From NCBI GenBank assembly GCA_030278955.1, contig JAOANR010000011.1, positions 29,702,403 to 29,766,402 on the forward strand: a DNA stretch of 64,000 nucleotides, given 5' to 3'. This document shows, in pieces, positions 45,014-56,688 of the stretch (the stretch's first letter is position 1; each line of letters begins with the position of its first letter). The notes beneath the pieces were generated by a model, which had not been told where the DNA came from, ran no database searches, and was given only the letters and a program-made list of their open reading frames with translations. The stretch is from Hygrophila difformis (lineage: Eukaryota; Streptophyta; Magnoliopsida; Lamiales; Acanthaceae). Made by a program: the position numbers and the translations under genes.

Positions 45014-45661
45014 TCTAGGTCCCAATTCTTGAGTCGGTAGTTAGTCAGTAATAAGAACAACTCACAATCACAGTAAAATATCAATGAATGCAGAAATGTA
45101 AAGATGAACACTGTGAATTTGTTGACCCGGTTCGGACCTCCTGTCCTACATCCGGGGGATACCAATCCAGGCTACGATCTACTCAACAAGTTTCAAGAAA
45201 ATACAAACTTCTGACTCTAATCTACCAACTCGATCTAGAGATGTTGAGACTCCCCCTCAACTTCTAATCTCGCTGTGAATGAAAAGAATCAAACCTGATC
45301 TTCCTAGCTTCTTGTTGACGTTCCTGAATCTATCCAAACTATCTCAAGAATACACTTTCTTGAGTTACAACACGAAAAAGAATGTATACAATGAACTTCT
45401 CTCAAGTCTCTCACAAAGATACATTTCTAAGAACTCTCATGACTTGAATAACAAAAATCACTCAAAGATATATCTATTCAGAATCCAATTGCCCCATACT
45501 GCCTAAAGACTAATATATATATAGCAATGAGCTCTTGTAGTCTTCAAAAGATTCCCGGCATTAAAGGGCATGACCTGGCTTTCAAAAACTGCCAAGCTGT
45601 TGTTGTTGAAGTATGCTGACAACCTCCAGACTCTGCATGAAAAGCTAGACATATGCCAACA
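45014..45661 (-). repeat. Copia 3' LTR (648 bp)
   Basis: Minus strand TGTTGGCATATG...GGACCTAGA. Nearly identical to 52881-53527. Confidence 0.93.
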
Positions 45662-45676
45662 ATCTCCCCCTCTTTT
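45662..45676 (-). promoter_or_regulatory. Copia polypurine tract
   Basis: Minus strand AAAAGAGGGGGAGAT directly before TGTTGGCATATG. Confidence 0.9.
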
Positions 45677-46030
45677 CATGAAGAGGATGATCCGTCATAA
45701 ACAGTCTCAAATCAAACAACCAGGTAATCAGATAAGAAAAGCAGAGAATGAGTCAAACAACAACAACAATGAGTCCAGTTAAGCAAGCAACAAATATAGA
45801 GCATAGAAAAACACATAAAGCAAGCATCAAGCATCCATCATCAATACAGCAAAAAGCAATCACAAGCATCCAGACACAGTATCCAGTCCAACAATATCAC
45901 CACCATTAGTTACAGTCCCAAAAATATTAAAAAGTTTAATTAGAGAAACATATACCCCACAACCATGTTGTTCTTACCACCCTTAGACCACCATTTGAGA
46001 CCAGCAGCAGCAATACTCCCCCTTGATGGA
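45677..46030 (-). other. Copia 3' untranslated internal region
   Basis: CAA/AGCA-rich non-coding stretch between the extra ORF and the polypurine tract; nothing else recognised. Confidence 0.7.
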
Positions 46031-47533
46031 TCAATCCTCATCATCATCATCATCACTAGTAGGAGGTGGATCAAAGGACGCAGGGAGAAGCTTGAGAATC
46101 AAATTGTTCTTCTTGCGAAGGGCAAGGCCAGCATTAACAACTTTTTTAGCTTCTTCATTTTGCTGCAAGAGGAGCTGCTTCAGGTGGTTGATCAGGGCAG
46201 TGCCAGTGAGAGGAGGGCCAAGTAAAATGTCATTATGATGGTTCCTCAAATCATTAGAAGGAGTATTTTGCTTAATGTATATCCTTTCCTCCTTGGGCAC
46301 CTTAATCCCATTCTTGGCAAGAAATCGGGTGATAAGAGCAGGGTATGGAAGCAAATCCAACTTTCCAATAGAGCCACGAGTGTAACCTACCATCTTTTTA
46401 AGAACAGACAAACCAAGATTCATTAAATTCAAATATTTATCAATACAGAACATAGTTTTACCCATGTGAGCAGAAATCTGGCTTGCATTGGTAGTCGGCA
46501 TGATGTTGGAACTACAGAGGCGAAATAGACATCCAAACTTCAGGGTAAGTTTGGCAGTGCTCAGCTGGTTACTGCCAAATCCAACACTACCAGAGTTAGA
46601 AATAACATAAGCAAATTCTGCATTAGAATCATGCATATACTCGATAACATCATCCAGACGGTCGTTGGGTTGAAGCTTTAACAGCAGAGTAAGGACCAAA
46701 GGATTAATGTCCAGAATTTTCCCACGAACATAAACTTTTCCTCCATAGGGCGATGTAGCATCAAGAACTTCCGGATGAAGATTCGCATAAAACTTTCTCA
46801 CTAAGGCTGACGAATAATACTCCAATTTAGTAGCCCAAAAGAGAAGGCTTGCATCTTCAAGGTACTTTGCAAAGCCGAGTTCACGATACATGGAATGAGT
46901 GAACTGTTCCTCAGGGATAAACTCTCGAACATTCAACTCCTTGGAGAATTTCTGGGCATCCTTGTCATAATATTTGAAATTGAGTGCAGCCTGAACAGAC
47001 ATAGGTGGAACAGATTTCGGTCGTTTCTGAGAAGTTTCGACTGCAACACCTTTGTCTTTCCGTTTGTGGGATCTGGTAGTAGGAGTGCGAGGAGGAGGAC
47101 GTTGTTCAGGAGTAGTTTCCACATCCGCAGAAGGGTGTTCGTCCTCTTGATTTTGATCACCAGGAGCATCATCGTATTGATTTGGGTTGAAGTCATCATC
47201 TTCCCCCGCTTTCTGAGTAGTTTCAGTGCCCTCATCCCAATCAAAGGGAAAAGTCTCCTTCGTCGTAGGAGGTAAAGCAGGAGGTGTTGGTGCGGGAAGT
47301 GCTCCGGCTGGTGGTAGTGAGTCCAGAGGAAGAACATCCTCAACATCAGCATCCGCATTGTGTTCCGCAGCCTGGCCAGAGGTTTCTATGGTAGAATCAT
47401 TGGTTTCAGTCTCTTTGGGTGGAATTTCAGTAGGTTGTACGACTGAGGTTTCTATGGACGGAGTTGATTCAGTAGCAGGTTTCTCAGTGGTTGGAACTTC
47501 AGGGGATGGGGTTGTAGAAGAAGAGGACGCCAC
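46031..47533 (-). CDS. Extra copia ORF, plant-transposon-domain protein (500 aa)
   Basis: Intact frame in the position where Sire-type elements carry an 'env-like' ORF, but I see no clear signal peptide or membrane segment. Residues 1-165 are Ser/Thr/Pro-rich and acidic, with a basic nuclear-localisation-like SHKRKDKG at about 153-160. Residues ~185-420 form a folded region with ALVRKFYANLHPEV, VYVRGKILDINPLVLTLLLK and QISAHMGKTMFCIDKYLN, resembling the plant 'putative plant transposon protein' family also seen in the antisense genes of B and C. It ends in an acidic run (SDDDDDED). Function unknown. While gag-pol has decayed, this frame is still open over 500 codons, which is notable. Confidence 0.8.
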   Translation of the reverse strand: MASSSSTTPSPEVPTTEKPATESTPSIETSVVQPTEIPPKETETNDSTIETSGQAAEHNADADVEDVLPLDSLPPAGALPAPTPPALPPTTKETFPFDWDEGTETTQKAGEDDDFNPNQYDDAPGDQNQEDEHPSADVETTPEQRPPPRTPTTRSHKRKDKGVAVETSQKRPKSVPPMSVQAALNFKYYDKDAQKFSKELNVREFIPEEQFTHSMYRELGFAKYLEDASLLFWATKLEYYSSALVRKFYANLHPEVLDATSPYGGKVYVRGKILDINPLVLTLLLKLQPNDRLDDVIEYMHDSNAEFAYVISNSGSVGFGSNQLSTAKLTLKFGCLFRLCSSNIMPTTNASQISAHMGKTMFCIDKYLNLMNLGLSVLKKMVGYTRGSIGKLDLLPYPALITRFLAKNGIKVPKEERIYIKQNTPSNDLRNHHNDILLGPPLTGTALINHLKQLLLQQNEEAKKVVNAGLALRKKNNLILKLLPASFDPPPTSDDDDDED

Positions 47534-47839
47534 AACTGAAAATGCTTACAGAGAAGAAACACAGTGAAGAAAATAGGAAGAAGAAACTGAATGAAGATTA
47601 AACGGACGCCAAACACAAATATAAAGAAACCGAAGAGATGAATGGGGAACGACGGTTTTGGACGTCGTGCGACATGATGGAGAAGACGATTTCTGTAGCT
47701 TGCAGGTAATTATGATTCTCTGCAGACGTCGTATCAACTCATTTGGCATTATCCGATTGATTCCATACTACTCATTCGTTTGGGCCTGTGAAAAATGAGA
47801 AACAAAAGAAAAACAAAGCCCACAAATGTTAATAGAATT
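47534..47839 (-). other. Spacer between copia pol and extra ORF
   Basis: About 300 bp without a conserved frame; may hold a promoter or splice acceptor for the extra ORF, none clearly visible. Confidence 0.5.
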
Positions 47840-49392
47840 TTAAGAGGAAAAATAGCTAAGGCCCAAAATGGTTCTTAGCCTTTCAAAGTTTTCACCATCT
47901 AATGCCTTAGTAAGGATGTCAGCTCGCTGTTCCGACGACCCAATATGTTGAATATCACATATGCTATCTTCCACCAGATCTCGAATAAAATGATACCGAA
48001 TGTCAATATGTTTGCTTCTGCTGTGTAAAACAGGATTCTTGGAGATGTTAATAGCACTAGTATTATCACAGAATACTTGAAAGCTTTCCTTACAAATACC
48101 ATAGTCTGCCAACATTTGCTTCATCCACATGAGTTGAGAACAACAACATGTAGCAGCAATGTACTCAGCTTCGGCTGTGGAAAGTGCAACAATATTCTGC
48201 TTCCTGGAGTACCAACTAACAAGATTGTTGCCTAAGTAGAAACATCCACCAATGGTTGATCGTCTGTCATCGCAACTACCTGCCCAGTCTGAGTCTGTGT
48301 AACCAATAAGATCCAGATTTGATCTCTTTGAATACCAAATACCAAGATCAAGTGTACCCTTAATATATCTCAGAATCCTTTTAGCTGCTTTAAGATGAGA
48401 TTCCTTTGGTTGAGATTGATACCTAGCACAAACTCCAGTACTAAAAGATATATCTGGCCTGGTAGCTGTTAGGTAGAGAAGACTACCAATAATACTTCTG
48501 TAAAGCTTCTGATCAACCTTCTTTCCAGCTTCATCCTTAGAAAGTTTTTCTTGTTGTCCTAGTGGCGTTCGAACAACCTTGCTATCCTCCATATGAAACT
48601 TCTTCAGCATCTGTCTGGCATATTTCTCTTGAGATAAAAAGATACCATCCTTAAGTTGTTTGATCTGCAAACCTAAGAAGTAGTGCAACTCACCCATCAT
48701 GCTCATCTCAAACTCTGATTGCATAGCTTCTACAGAACTTTTCCTGAGATGTTCTGAAGTAGCTCCAAAAATAATGTCATCCACATAAATCTGAGCTATG
48801 ATAAAATCATTGTTAGTATGCTTAACAAACAACGTTTTATCTACATTACCTCTGATATAACCATGATTAACAAGGAACTGTGATAGTCTTTCATACCAAG
48901 CACGGGGTGCTTGTTTAAGCCCATACAAAGCTCCTTTAATTCTATAGACATAATACGGATGTTCATGATCTTCAAATCCCAGAGGCTGTGCTACATAGAT
49001 TTTTTCTTTTATCTTCCCATACAAAAAGGCGGTCTTAATATCCATCTGATATAGTTTGAAGTTCATACAACAGGCAAACGACAGTAAGATCCTCACAGCT
49101 TCCATCTGGCTACAGGAGCAAAAGTCTCTCCATAGTCCAAGCCTTCTATCTGAGTGTAGCCTTGTGCTACTAGTCTTGCTTTATTTCTGTCAACATTTCC
49201 TGACTCATCCGTCTTGTTCCTAAAAATCCATTTAGTACCAATAACATTTATGTTGTCAGGCCGTGGTACTAACTCCCAAACTGAATTCCTTTCAAATTGT
49301 AACAACTCATCTTGCATTGCAGCAATCCAATATTCTTCCTCAAGAGCTTCAATAGTATTTTTTGGCTCTATCTTGGATATGAAACAATTCAT
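47840..49392 (-). pseudogene. pol: Copia RT and RNase H, frameshifted
   Basis: Two overlapping frames. 49392-49093 carries the RT N-terminus (WIFRNKTDESGNVDRNKARL, VAQGYTQIEGLDY). 49105-47840 carries the remaining RT with QMDIKTAFLYG, LYGLKQAPRAWY and the catalytic IYVDDIIFG (about 48790), then RNase H with DSDWAG, STAEAEYIA, DNTSAI and SKHIDIRYH. The break at about 49103 looks like loss of one base. The end LGLSYFSS is the usual pol terminus. Copies RNA into DNA in intact relatives; inactive here unless the frame is bypassed. Confidence 0.93.
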
Positions 49393-49483
49393 TCCAGCTA
49401 ATTGTTTATAATCAACATCCTTCTTATTCCTTGTCTGCCTAGGAGCAGTAGCACACCAATAATATCATCATTTGAGTGATGTT
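49393..49483 (-). pseudogene. Decayed pol linker between integrase and RT
   Basis: Frame is lost after GSKVQGH at 49484 and regained before NCFISKIEPKN; no single frame spans it. Two small indels are enough to explain it. Confidence 0.7.
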
Positions 49484-52400
49484 TTAATGTCCTTGAACCT
49501 TTGAACCTTTTCTCTTATTGACCTCCACTTCTGTGTCTGAAACATGTTCTTCTTCAGTAACATCAGAATTAATTTCTTCTGTAGTAGGACTAGTTTCCAC
49601 TTCAACCAATTGAGTACTTGGTTCAGGATCAGGAGAGGATGGCTTAGGACTGATAGGTAGCTCAATGAAGTCTTCTAGCTGCCTCTTATCTGAAAGTTCT
49701 TCAAAAATAACATTTGTAGATTCTACTACTTTCTTGCTTTCAGTAAGATAAACTCTATAAGACTTTGAGTTGTTAGAGTAACCTAGGAACTTCCCTTTTT
49801 TAGAACGAGCATCAAACTTTTTCCATTGTTCCCTGTCCCTGTAAACATGACATATACAGCCAAAAACATGAAAGTATTTAACTGTAGGAAGTTTACCATT
49901 CCAAACCTGATAAGGTGTGTAGTTAGTGTGTGGTCGTAACAACACCCTGTTGGCCACATGACATGTTGTGTTGACAGATTCTGCCCAAAATGATTTTGAG
50001 AGAGTGCTTCTATGCAGCATTGATCTAGCCATTTCTTGAAGAGTTCTGTTCTTCCTTTCAACCACACCATTTTGTTGAGGTGTCTTAGGGGCAGAAAACT
50101 CTTGAATAATGCCATGAGTATTACAAAAATCTGTAAACTGTTGATTTTCAAACTCCTTCCCATGGTCCGTTCTTATTCGGGTAATCTTCTGTTGCTTTTG
50201 ATTCATAAGCTTCAGACTTAAGTTCTCAAAGTGTTCAAAAGTTTCATCCTTTGACCTGAGAAACAATACCCAAGTGAATCTGGAATAATCATCAATAACA
50301 ACCAAAATATACCTCTTTCCATTTAAGCTTTCAACTTCAGTAGGACCCATAAGATCCATATGAAGGAGTTCAAGACAGTGAGTGGTGTTGATGCCTTCCA
50401 CTTTCTTATGCTGTGACTTTGTTTGCTTTCCTTTTGCACATCCTTCACAAGCAAGGTTGGTGTTTTTATGTAATTTGGGCAATCCTCTGACAGCACCTAA
50501 AATACTTAACTTGTACAATGTTTGATAGTGCAAATGTGCCATCCTTTTATGCCAAAGACTAGTAAGATCTTCCTTAGTAATAAGTGCTTTGTCAACAGTT
50601 TCCTTTAGAATATAACAGTTATTACTAGACCTTTTTCCAGACATAATACACTCATTATCTTTGAAAACATAACAAGTATTCATGTCAAATAGCACTAAAG
50701 ATCTTTCATCACACAATTGATTTATAGAAATTAAATTTGTAGTTAAGCCTTTAACAAAATAGACTTTAGAAAGGTTAGAGAGAATTCCCTTGTCAATTGA
50801 GCCAAATCCAGTGATCTTGCTTTTAACACCATCTCCAAACATCACTTCTCCACAGTCTTGATTTCTAAAGTTTTGAAGTATATCTCTTGATCCAGTCATG
50901 TGCCTTGAGCGTCCAGAATCAAAATACCATTGGACATCTTTTTGTTGTTCCTGCAAGGATAAAACAACAAGACCTAGAGATTGTTTATAGGAAACTTTTG
51001 GTACCCATGCCTTTCGGATTAGAATCTTTTTTTGTAGTTCTAATGATGGCCAGACTACTGGTCTTCCATTGATAAGGTCTCGAACAATTCTTAGGCGTGT
51101 ATCAGCTTGGTGTCCTGGTAGTCCACAGTATATGCAATCTTTGGAATCATGAGGTGCAATATTGATTTGAGTAGGAATGTTGACTTGAGTAGCTGGTCTT
51201 CTTGATTCTTCACCAAGGTATCCTCCACTTACAAAATTTCTTTTGAAGGATGTGTTGTTGATTTGCTTGCCTTTCTTCTTATAGCCAATACCTGTAAAAT
51301 CACCAGGTTGTTTGCACATAGAAATAATAGAATTCAATTTGCATTTACCTTTTTCCAGCTTTTCCAAATCAGAAAATTTAGATTTGAGTTTGTCATGCTC
51401 AATTCCAAGGTTTTTGTTTTCTTCTGAGAGTTTGATGCAATTTGCTTCTGATTCTGATAACTTGTAGCTAAGTAACTTTGATTCCTCAAGAACTTTGTTA
51501 AGCTCAACTTCAAGTTTGTCATGAGCAAGCCCGATGTCAGTCAGTTGTGCCAACAACTTCTTGTTCTCAGAGCAGGCAATATCATATTCTTCTTTTAGCT
51601 CATCATAAACATCAAGTAACTTTGAATAGATCTCTTTTATATCACCTGAAACAAAAGAATCATCCTCATCAGTAGAGTAATCTGACAAATTAGAATTACC
51701 TTTTGAGGGACTGCTATCTCTGAGCATGAAGGCAACAACTTCATCTGAATCGCTTTGTTGTTCTTCAAAGTTCTCCACTTCAGAATCACCATCACTCAAG
51801 GTAGCTTGAAAAACTTTTCCTTCCTTGCGTTTTGCAGTAGGGCATTCTGCTTTAACATGACCTCTCCCTTCACATTCATAACAGATTATGGAAGAGAATT
51901 TGTCAAACTTTTCAGGCTCTCTTATTTTTTGAGTCTTTGAACTTTTTCCATCCCATTTTGTAAAACTCTTTTTCTGTCGCTTGTCTGCAGTTGGAACATT
52001 ACTTGAACAACCTCTCTGTGATTTCCCTTTCAGAAACTGCCTTCTATTCCTTTCTTGAAGAAGCTTGGAAACCTTCTTTGACAATAAGGACATCTCTTTT
52101 TCAAGATCATCATCAGATCGTTCTTCCAATTCAGCTTTAAACGCTATGTCCTTTGACTTATTCTTGTCCTTTGGATTTAGATGATTTAGCTCATAATTTT
52201 GAAGATTTCCAACTAAAAATTCAAGAGACATGGTGTTGATTTTGTCGCTTTCTTCAAGAACCGATACTTTACCAGAATATTTTGAAGAAACTGTTCTCAA
52301 CATCTTCCTTACCAGCTTCTGTTCATCAAATTCCATGCCAAGCTCAATGCATTGATTAACAACTTCCTGGAATCTTCCAAAATAGGTTGAAATGTCTTCA

Positions 52401-52759
52401 TCCTCAGACATTTCTAATCTGTCATAGAGGGATTCAACTCGATGCAGACGAGTTATCTTTACATCTGCAGAACCTTCAAAGCGAACTTCCAAGAATCTCC
52501 ATGCTTCATAGGCTGTTTTGCAGTTCTTGATCATCCTATGCTGCGATTCTTCCATAGCGCCACAAATAGCGTTCATTGCAGAAGCATTTCCTTGTTTTGC
52601 GGCTTTCTCAGCAACAGAGTATTCAGCTTTCGTAGCAGGACGAACGGTAGGCAGATTAGTGCTTCCATCGGCAGGTCGAACTGTTCTAGTGGGTGGTTCC
52701 CACTTTTCTTCAACAGCATCCCAAACTTCATCACCGAGTGCTTGAAGATAATACTGCAT
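49484..52759 (-). pseudogene. gag-pol: Copia gag-protease-integrase (1091 codons, frame-broken at both ends)
   Basis: Gag core at residues 1-200 (UBN2-like: SAMNAICGAMEESQHRMIKN, FEGSADVKITRL), zinc knuckle CYECEGRGHVKAEC at ~293, long coiled coil at ~410-490, protease WYFDSGRSRHMTG with Asp ~614, integrase zinc region (HKRMAHLHY, CEGCAKGK) at ~735-785, integrase core Asp ~802 (HMDLMGP), Asp ~865 (RTDHGKEF), Glu ~901 (NGVVERKN), then a Ser/Glu-rich linker. The usual protease DSGCS appears here as DSGRS. The original start is probably 52830 (MGREVAHLHPQIFYG), with one base lost near 52790 shifting the frame before residue 1 of this ORF. Confidence 0.93.
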
Positions 52760-52866
52760 TCTTGACTTCCAGTAACTGTAATTGTACCATAAAAAATCTG
52801 AGGGTGCAGATGTGCAACTTCACGACCCATGGTGAATCTGCCTCAAGTAAATCTGTTAGAGGGACG

Positions 52867-52878
52867 GCTTTGATACCA
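52867..52878 (-). other. Copia primer-binding site
   Basis: Minus strand TGGTATCAAAGC, two bases after the LTR; complementary to Met tRNA with one difference from the gypsy sites. Confidence 0.88.
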
Positions 52879-52880
52879 AT

Positions 52881-53527
52881 TCTAGGTCCCAATTCTTGAG
52901 TCGGTAGTTAGTCAGTAATAAGAACAACTCACAATCACAGTAAAATATCAATGAATGCAGAAATGTAAAGATGAACACGGTGAATTTGTTGACCCGGTTC
53001 GGACCTCCTGTCCTACATCCGGGGGATACCAATCCAGGCTACGATCTACTCAACAAGTTCCAAGAAAATACAAACTTCTGACTCTAATCTACCAACTCGA
53101 TCTAGAGATGTTGAGACTCCCCCTCAACTTCTAATCTCGCTGTGAATGAAAAGAATCAAACCTGATCTTCCTAACTTCTTGTTGACGTCCTGGATCTATC
53201 CAAACTATCTCAAGAATACACTTTCTTGAGTTACAACACGAAAAAGAATGTATACAATGAACTTCTCTCAAGTCTCTCACAAAGATACATTTCTAAGAAC
53301 TCTCATGACTTGAATAACAAAAATCACTCAAAGATATATCTATTCAGAATCCAATTGCTCCATACTGCCTAAAGACTAATATATATATAGCAATGAGCTC
53401 TTGTAGTCTTCAAAAGATTCCCGGCAGTAAAGGGCATGACTTGGCTTTCAAAAACTGCCAAGCTGTTGTTGTTGAAGTATGCTGACAACCTCCAGACTCT
53501 GCATGAAAAGCTAGACATATGCCAACA
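52881..53527 (-). repeat. Copia 5' LTR (647 bp)
   Basis: Starts TGTTGGCATATG on the minus strand; 3' end is CCTAGA rather than the usual CA. TSD ATCAT follows at 53528-53532. Confidence 0.93.
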
Positions 53528-53532
53528 ATCAT

Positions 53533-54534
53533 CATTATTTGGCACTCTATTGGCAATCAAAATCTTGCATGGTCTTAGACATTACTTAGTAATATATTCT
53601 TTTTAATTGGGATAAATTTACACTATTTTCTTCCTACAAGTGTGATGAGATTTGGATAAATTTTGACTAATGGGAATTGAAGGATGTTAGCAATTATTAA
53701 GAATCACAATTTTTGCCACTAATTGACATAAGCTACATGCACTATGGAATTGAAAGCAACACATATTGTCAAATTGATGGCCTTGTTTAATTCGGACCAA
53801 TCAATTCCATAATTTTTGCAATTGTTAAACTTGCCAATTCAAGCTTTCTTATGACTATAGATAACCATTACCTAAACCCCTAAGCAGCAAAACCCTAAAG
53901 TTCTAAATCATAGTTTTGAATAGGCGGCCGTTCGATTGAGGTGTTGTTGCAGTCAAGACAATTCTTCCCTGCCGTTCCTTTATTCTTTTGGTAGATCTCC
54001 ACGAATTGTAAGTTAATCCCTATTGTCCTATATTCGTCCAACCCTATTTGTTGAATAACTCCCGTATGTGGCTATGCATGTCTCCACTATATTTTAATGT
54101 TTTGGAGTCTCTGTATACTTTCCAATTGGTTGGAGTCATTAAATCAATTTTCAAATCTGCTGAAGTCGGCCTTAGGGAAATTCCTTGGTGGGTCTTGCAA
54201 AGTTTTCCTGGTAAAAAAAATGGTGGACGGTAGTGTATGAACATTATTTAATATAGTCATTTGCACTTACGTTTATGTACTCCAATTTGCAAAACCATCT
54301 AGACCAGCCTGCAAATCAAGTTTTGGATAGATAAACTTTTATACATATAAGTGGATACAAGCTGATAATTATGTGCAGTTACATCTTATAGAGTTAGTAA
54401 TTGGAGTTGAAAATCTGTAGTAATACAAAATGTCATCTGGTGGACCTCAACTATTTTTGCTCTATTTTATTGTCGCACATGTATAACAGTTGTGGCGTCT
54501 GAAAGTTATCTATTATGCTAAAATAATTTTCATG
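53533..54534 (+). repeat. Diverged partial LTR of family G
   Basis: Segment 53880-54190 is alignable with 54840-55150 of the next LTR (shared AACCCTAAAGTTC, GCCGTTCG, TTGTAAGTTAATCC, CTTTAGGGAAATTCC). Older copy, cut by the copia insertion on its left; the rest is AT-rich without genes. Confidence 0.55.
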
Positions 54535-56375
54535 TGTGATACCCATAAAATAGTATAATAATAATAATAAATAATAATAATAATAATATGCACATGGAAG
54601 TTAGATGGGTGCAAAATATTCGTAATCTAATAAGAGTAAATCTAGTTTGCTAATTCCTCTATTCTTTAGCATAATTTAATCCTAACAATTAGATGTGAGG
54701 GATGTATTACGGGGAGTTGTTATGGGATTAAATCCCATGGATATTGGGATAGATTTATTCCAATTATTATGGAATTTAAAACTCTAGAATGTGGCTATAA
54801 AACCAGCCGGTTTTATAAAACCCTAATGATCTAGGATTATAAAACCAGCCGCACAACCCTAAAGTTCGAATTTAGCTTTTGGAATTGGCAGCCGTTCGGT
54901 TAAGGCGGTATCGCTGTCATTCCCTGTCGTTCCTTCATTCTTTGGGTAGATCTCACTGTAAGTTAATCCATGCTCTCCTATATTTCTTCAACTTTATCTG
55001 TACAAACTCTAGAATGCGGCTAGGTTTATCTGTTATAATTTTAATGTTCAGAATCTGAGTCTAATTCCCATTGGTTGAAGTCTTTAAATTACCGTCTTTC
55101 TTTCAGTCTGTTGTGGTCGGCTTTAGGGAAATTCCCTGGTGCGTCTTATCTATACATACTAATTATTATTGGAGATGAATCTCTTGTGTCAAATACGGTG
55201 GGCTTGTATTAGCAAACACTTGAATATTTAATTTCCCGTTGCTATCAATGATATTGTGGATGTATACGAACCAATTTAATCCCCTGGTGGTGGAGTAAAA
55301 TTTGTGGATAGAAGTTAGTAGCCTAATTAAAAATATGTATTCATAATTTATATATATATTATATAGATATGTGTATGTACATTAGAGGAAATACATTGTC
55401 TTTTCCCTTCTCACATAATGAAGTCGGAATAAATCAATTATAGGTTAGCATCTGTCAATTTCCTGGTAGTCGTTTTAGCGCAGATGTAAATATTGAGTAA
55501 TTGTAGTCGTATTCAAGTCCATGTTTTCTCTATCAGATTTTGTTCCTTCTGCTATTTGTGTCTCTTCCCAGTGTAAGCCAGTTTCTTTTCTCGCCTGGCT
55601 AAGGGAGTGATCTAACATCGTAGGACCTTTGTATTTATTTGGGATTCTGGTAAAATTATATGTATTTCCCTTATGTGGACAAATTGGTATTGACGAGTTG
55701 ATGCTATTGTGCGGATTATGCGGTTGAGGGGCAGGACCGTGACGGTCTCCAGCGACGAAACTCGCCCCCTATGCCACAAATTTAATTAAATCTAGGTTGA
55801 CGAACCTTTGAATATGCGGTATTGTGGGTCTAAACCTCTAACCTCGCCTGTGGGTCTGGGTTAGGGCACCGGTGCTATAGGTTTAGACAAAATCTTGCGG
55901 ATTATGCGGACTATGCGGTTTATGCGGATTATGCGGTTAAGGGTGTCCTCGTCAATATTAATTCGCCTTCATATTAAATATGTTATTATTGCAATTGTGT
56001 CATTTCTTTGTGTTGTCCTTATAGAACTGTGGTTAACTTACCAGTATAACTGAGTTGTGCGTGTGTTTTTCTTTCCTTCTTTCAGGACCCGGAAGTGAGT
56101 AATCATGAGCATTGCACGCATTGGGGGAAGGGACTTTGAGACTTTATTTTGAGCACATAATATATATATATATATATTTAAAATAATCTTTTCCATTCAA
56201 GATGTCTTTTGTATAATTACTTTTGAAGCTATTATGCATTATGAATAATAAAAGTTATGTTTTCTTATTAGAGCCTTAGCATCTCTTGGTTGATTTGTGT
56301 GTTACGGTAATTTATCCAAGAGATGTGGCAGTAGCATCCCCTTTATTTTGGTGTTTTTAAATTGGGGGTGTTACA
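54535..56375 (+). repeat. LTR of gypsy family G (about 1841 bp)
   Basis: Probable start TGTGATACCC; firm end GGGGGTGTTACA followed by a primer site. Contains donor-like CACT^GTAAGTTAATCC at 54957, acceptor CTTCTTTCAG ending 56095 after CAGTATAACTG, and a perfect 10-bp terminal stem CATCTCTTGG (56280-56289)/CCAAGAGATG (56316-56325). Start less certain than end. Confidence 0.75.
55895..55943 (+). repeat. 9-bp repeat TGCGGATTA in G LTR
   Basis: Five consecutive TGCGG(A/T)(T/C)TA units, with two more at 55707-55727. Confidence 0.8.
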
Positions 56376-56378
56376 AAG

Positions 56379-56390
56379 TGGTATCAGAGC
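56379..56390 (+). other. Primer-binding site (tRNA-Met), family G
   Basis: TGGTATCAGAGC three bases after the LTR end. Confidence 0.92.
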
Positions 56391-56688
56391 GAGGTTCGAT
56401 TCTTTCGGACCAATATTTTTAGAGGTATATAATTATTTTTAGCTTTATTAATTTCTATAAAAGCTATGTATTATATTTTTAAGTCTATAAATAAAAAAAT
56501 ACTATAATTTTAGACTCATTAGAGTTTTATTATTATTTTTCTAGAAATCTCTAAAAGTTCTCTCCTGCATAAAATGTTTATAAAATCATGCTTCAAATTA
56601 TTTTTTCAAACTTGGGGATGGGTGATATGCATACATTTGCACAAGTAACTATATTTGTGAATTCCTAATTAGAATTTATAAGACTTGC
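56391..56688 (+). mobile_element. Start of family G internal region, cut by element D
   Basis: AT-rich leader; no ORF before the D insertion at 56689. The rest of G should lie beyond the window. Confidence 0.7.

Larger units (their letters stand above)
45014..53527 (-). mobile_element. Ty1/copia element with extra ORF (8514 bp)
   Basis: Minus-strand element with 5' LTR 52881-53527, Met-type primer site, gag-protease-integrase then RT-RNase H (integrase before RT, the copia order), a 500-codon extra ORF, polypurine tract and 3' LTR 45014-45661. TSD ATCAT at 45009-45013 and 53528-53532. A long gag with coiled coil and an ORF after pol suggest the Sire/Maximus lineage (moderate confidence). LTRs nearly identical; gag-pol has at least three frame breaks. 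Confidence 0.95.

Noticed and set aside
46031..47533. Envelope-like function for the copia extra ORF
   Set aside because: Position fits the so-called env-like ORFs, but no clear signal peptide, membrane helix or cleavage site is visible; similarity to the plant-transposon domain is the better reading.
46895..47567. Plus-strand frames opposite the copia extra ORF
   Set aside because: Shadows of the 500-codon minus-strand ORF.
56379..56410. tRNA-like GGTTCGATTC after the G primer site
   Set aside because: No cloverleaf can be drawn; the match comes from the primer-binding site and chance.
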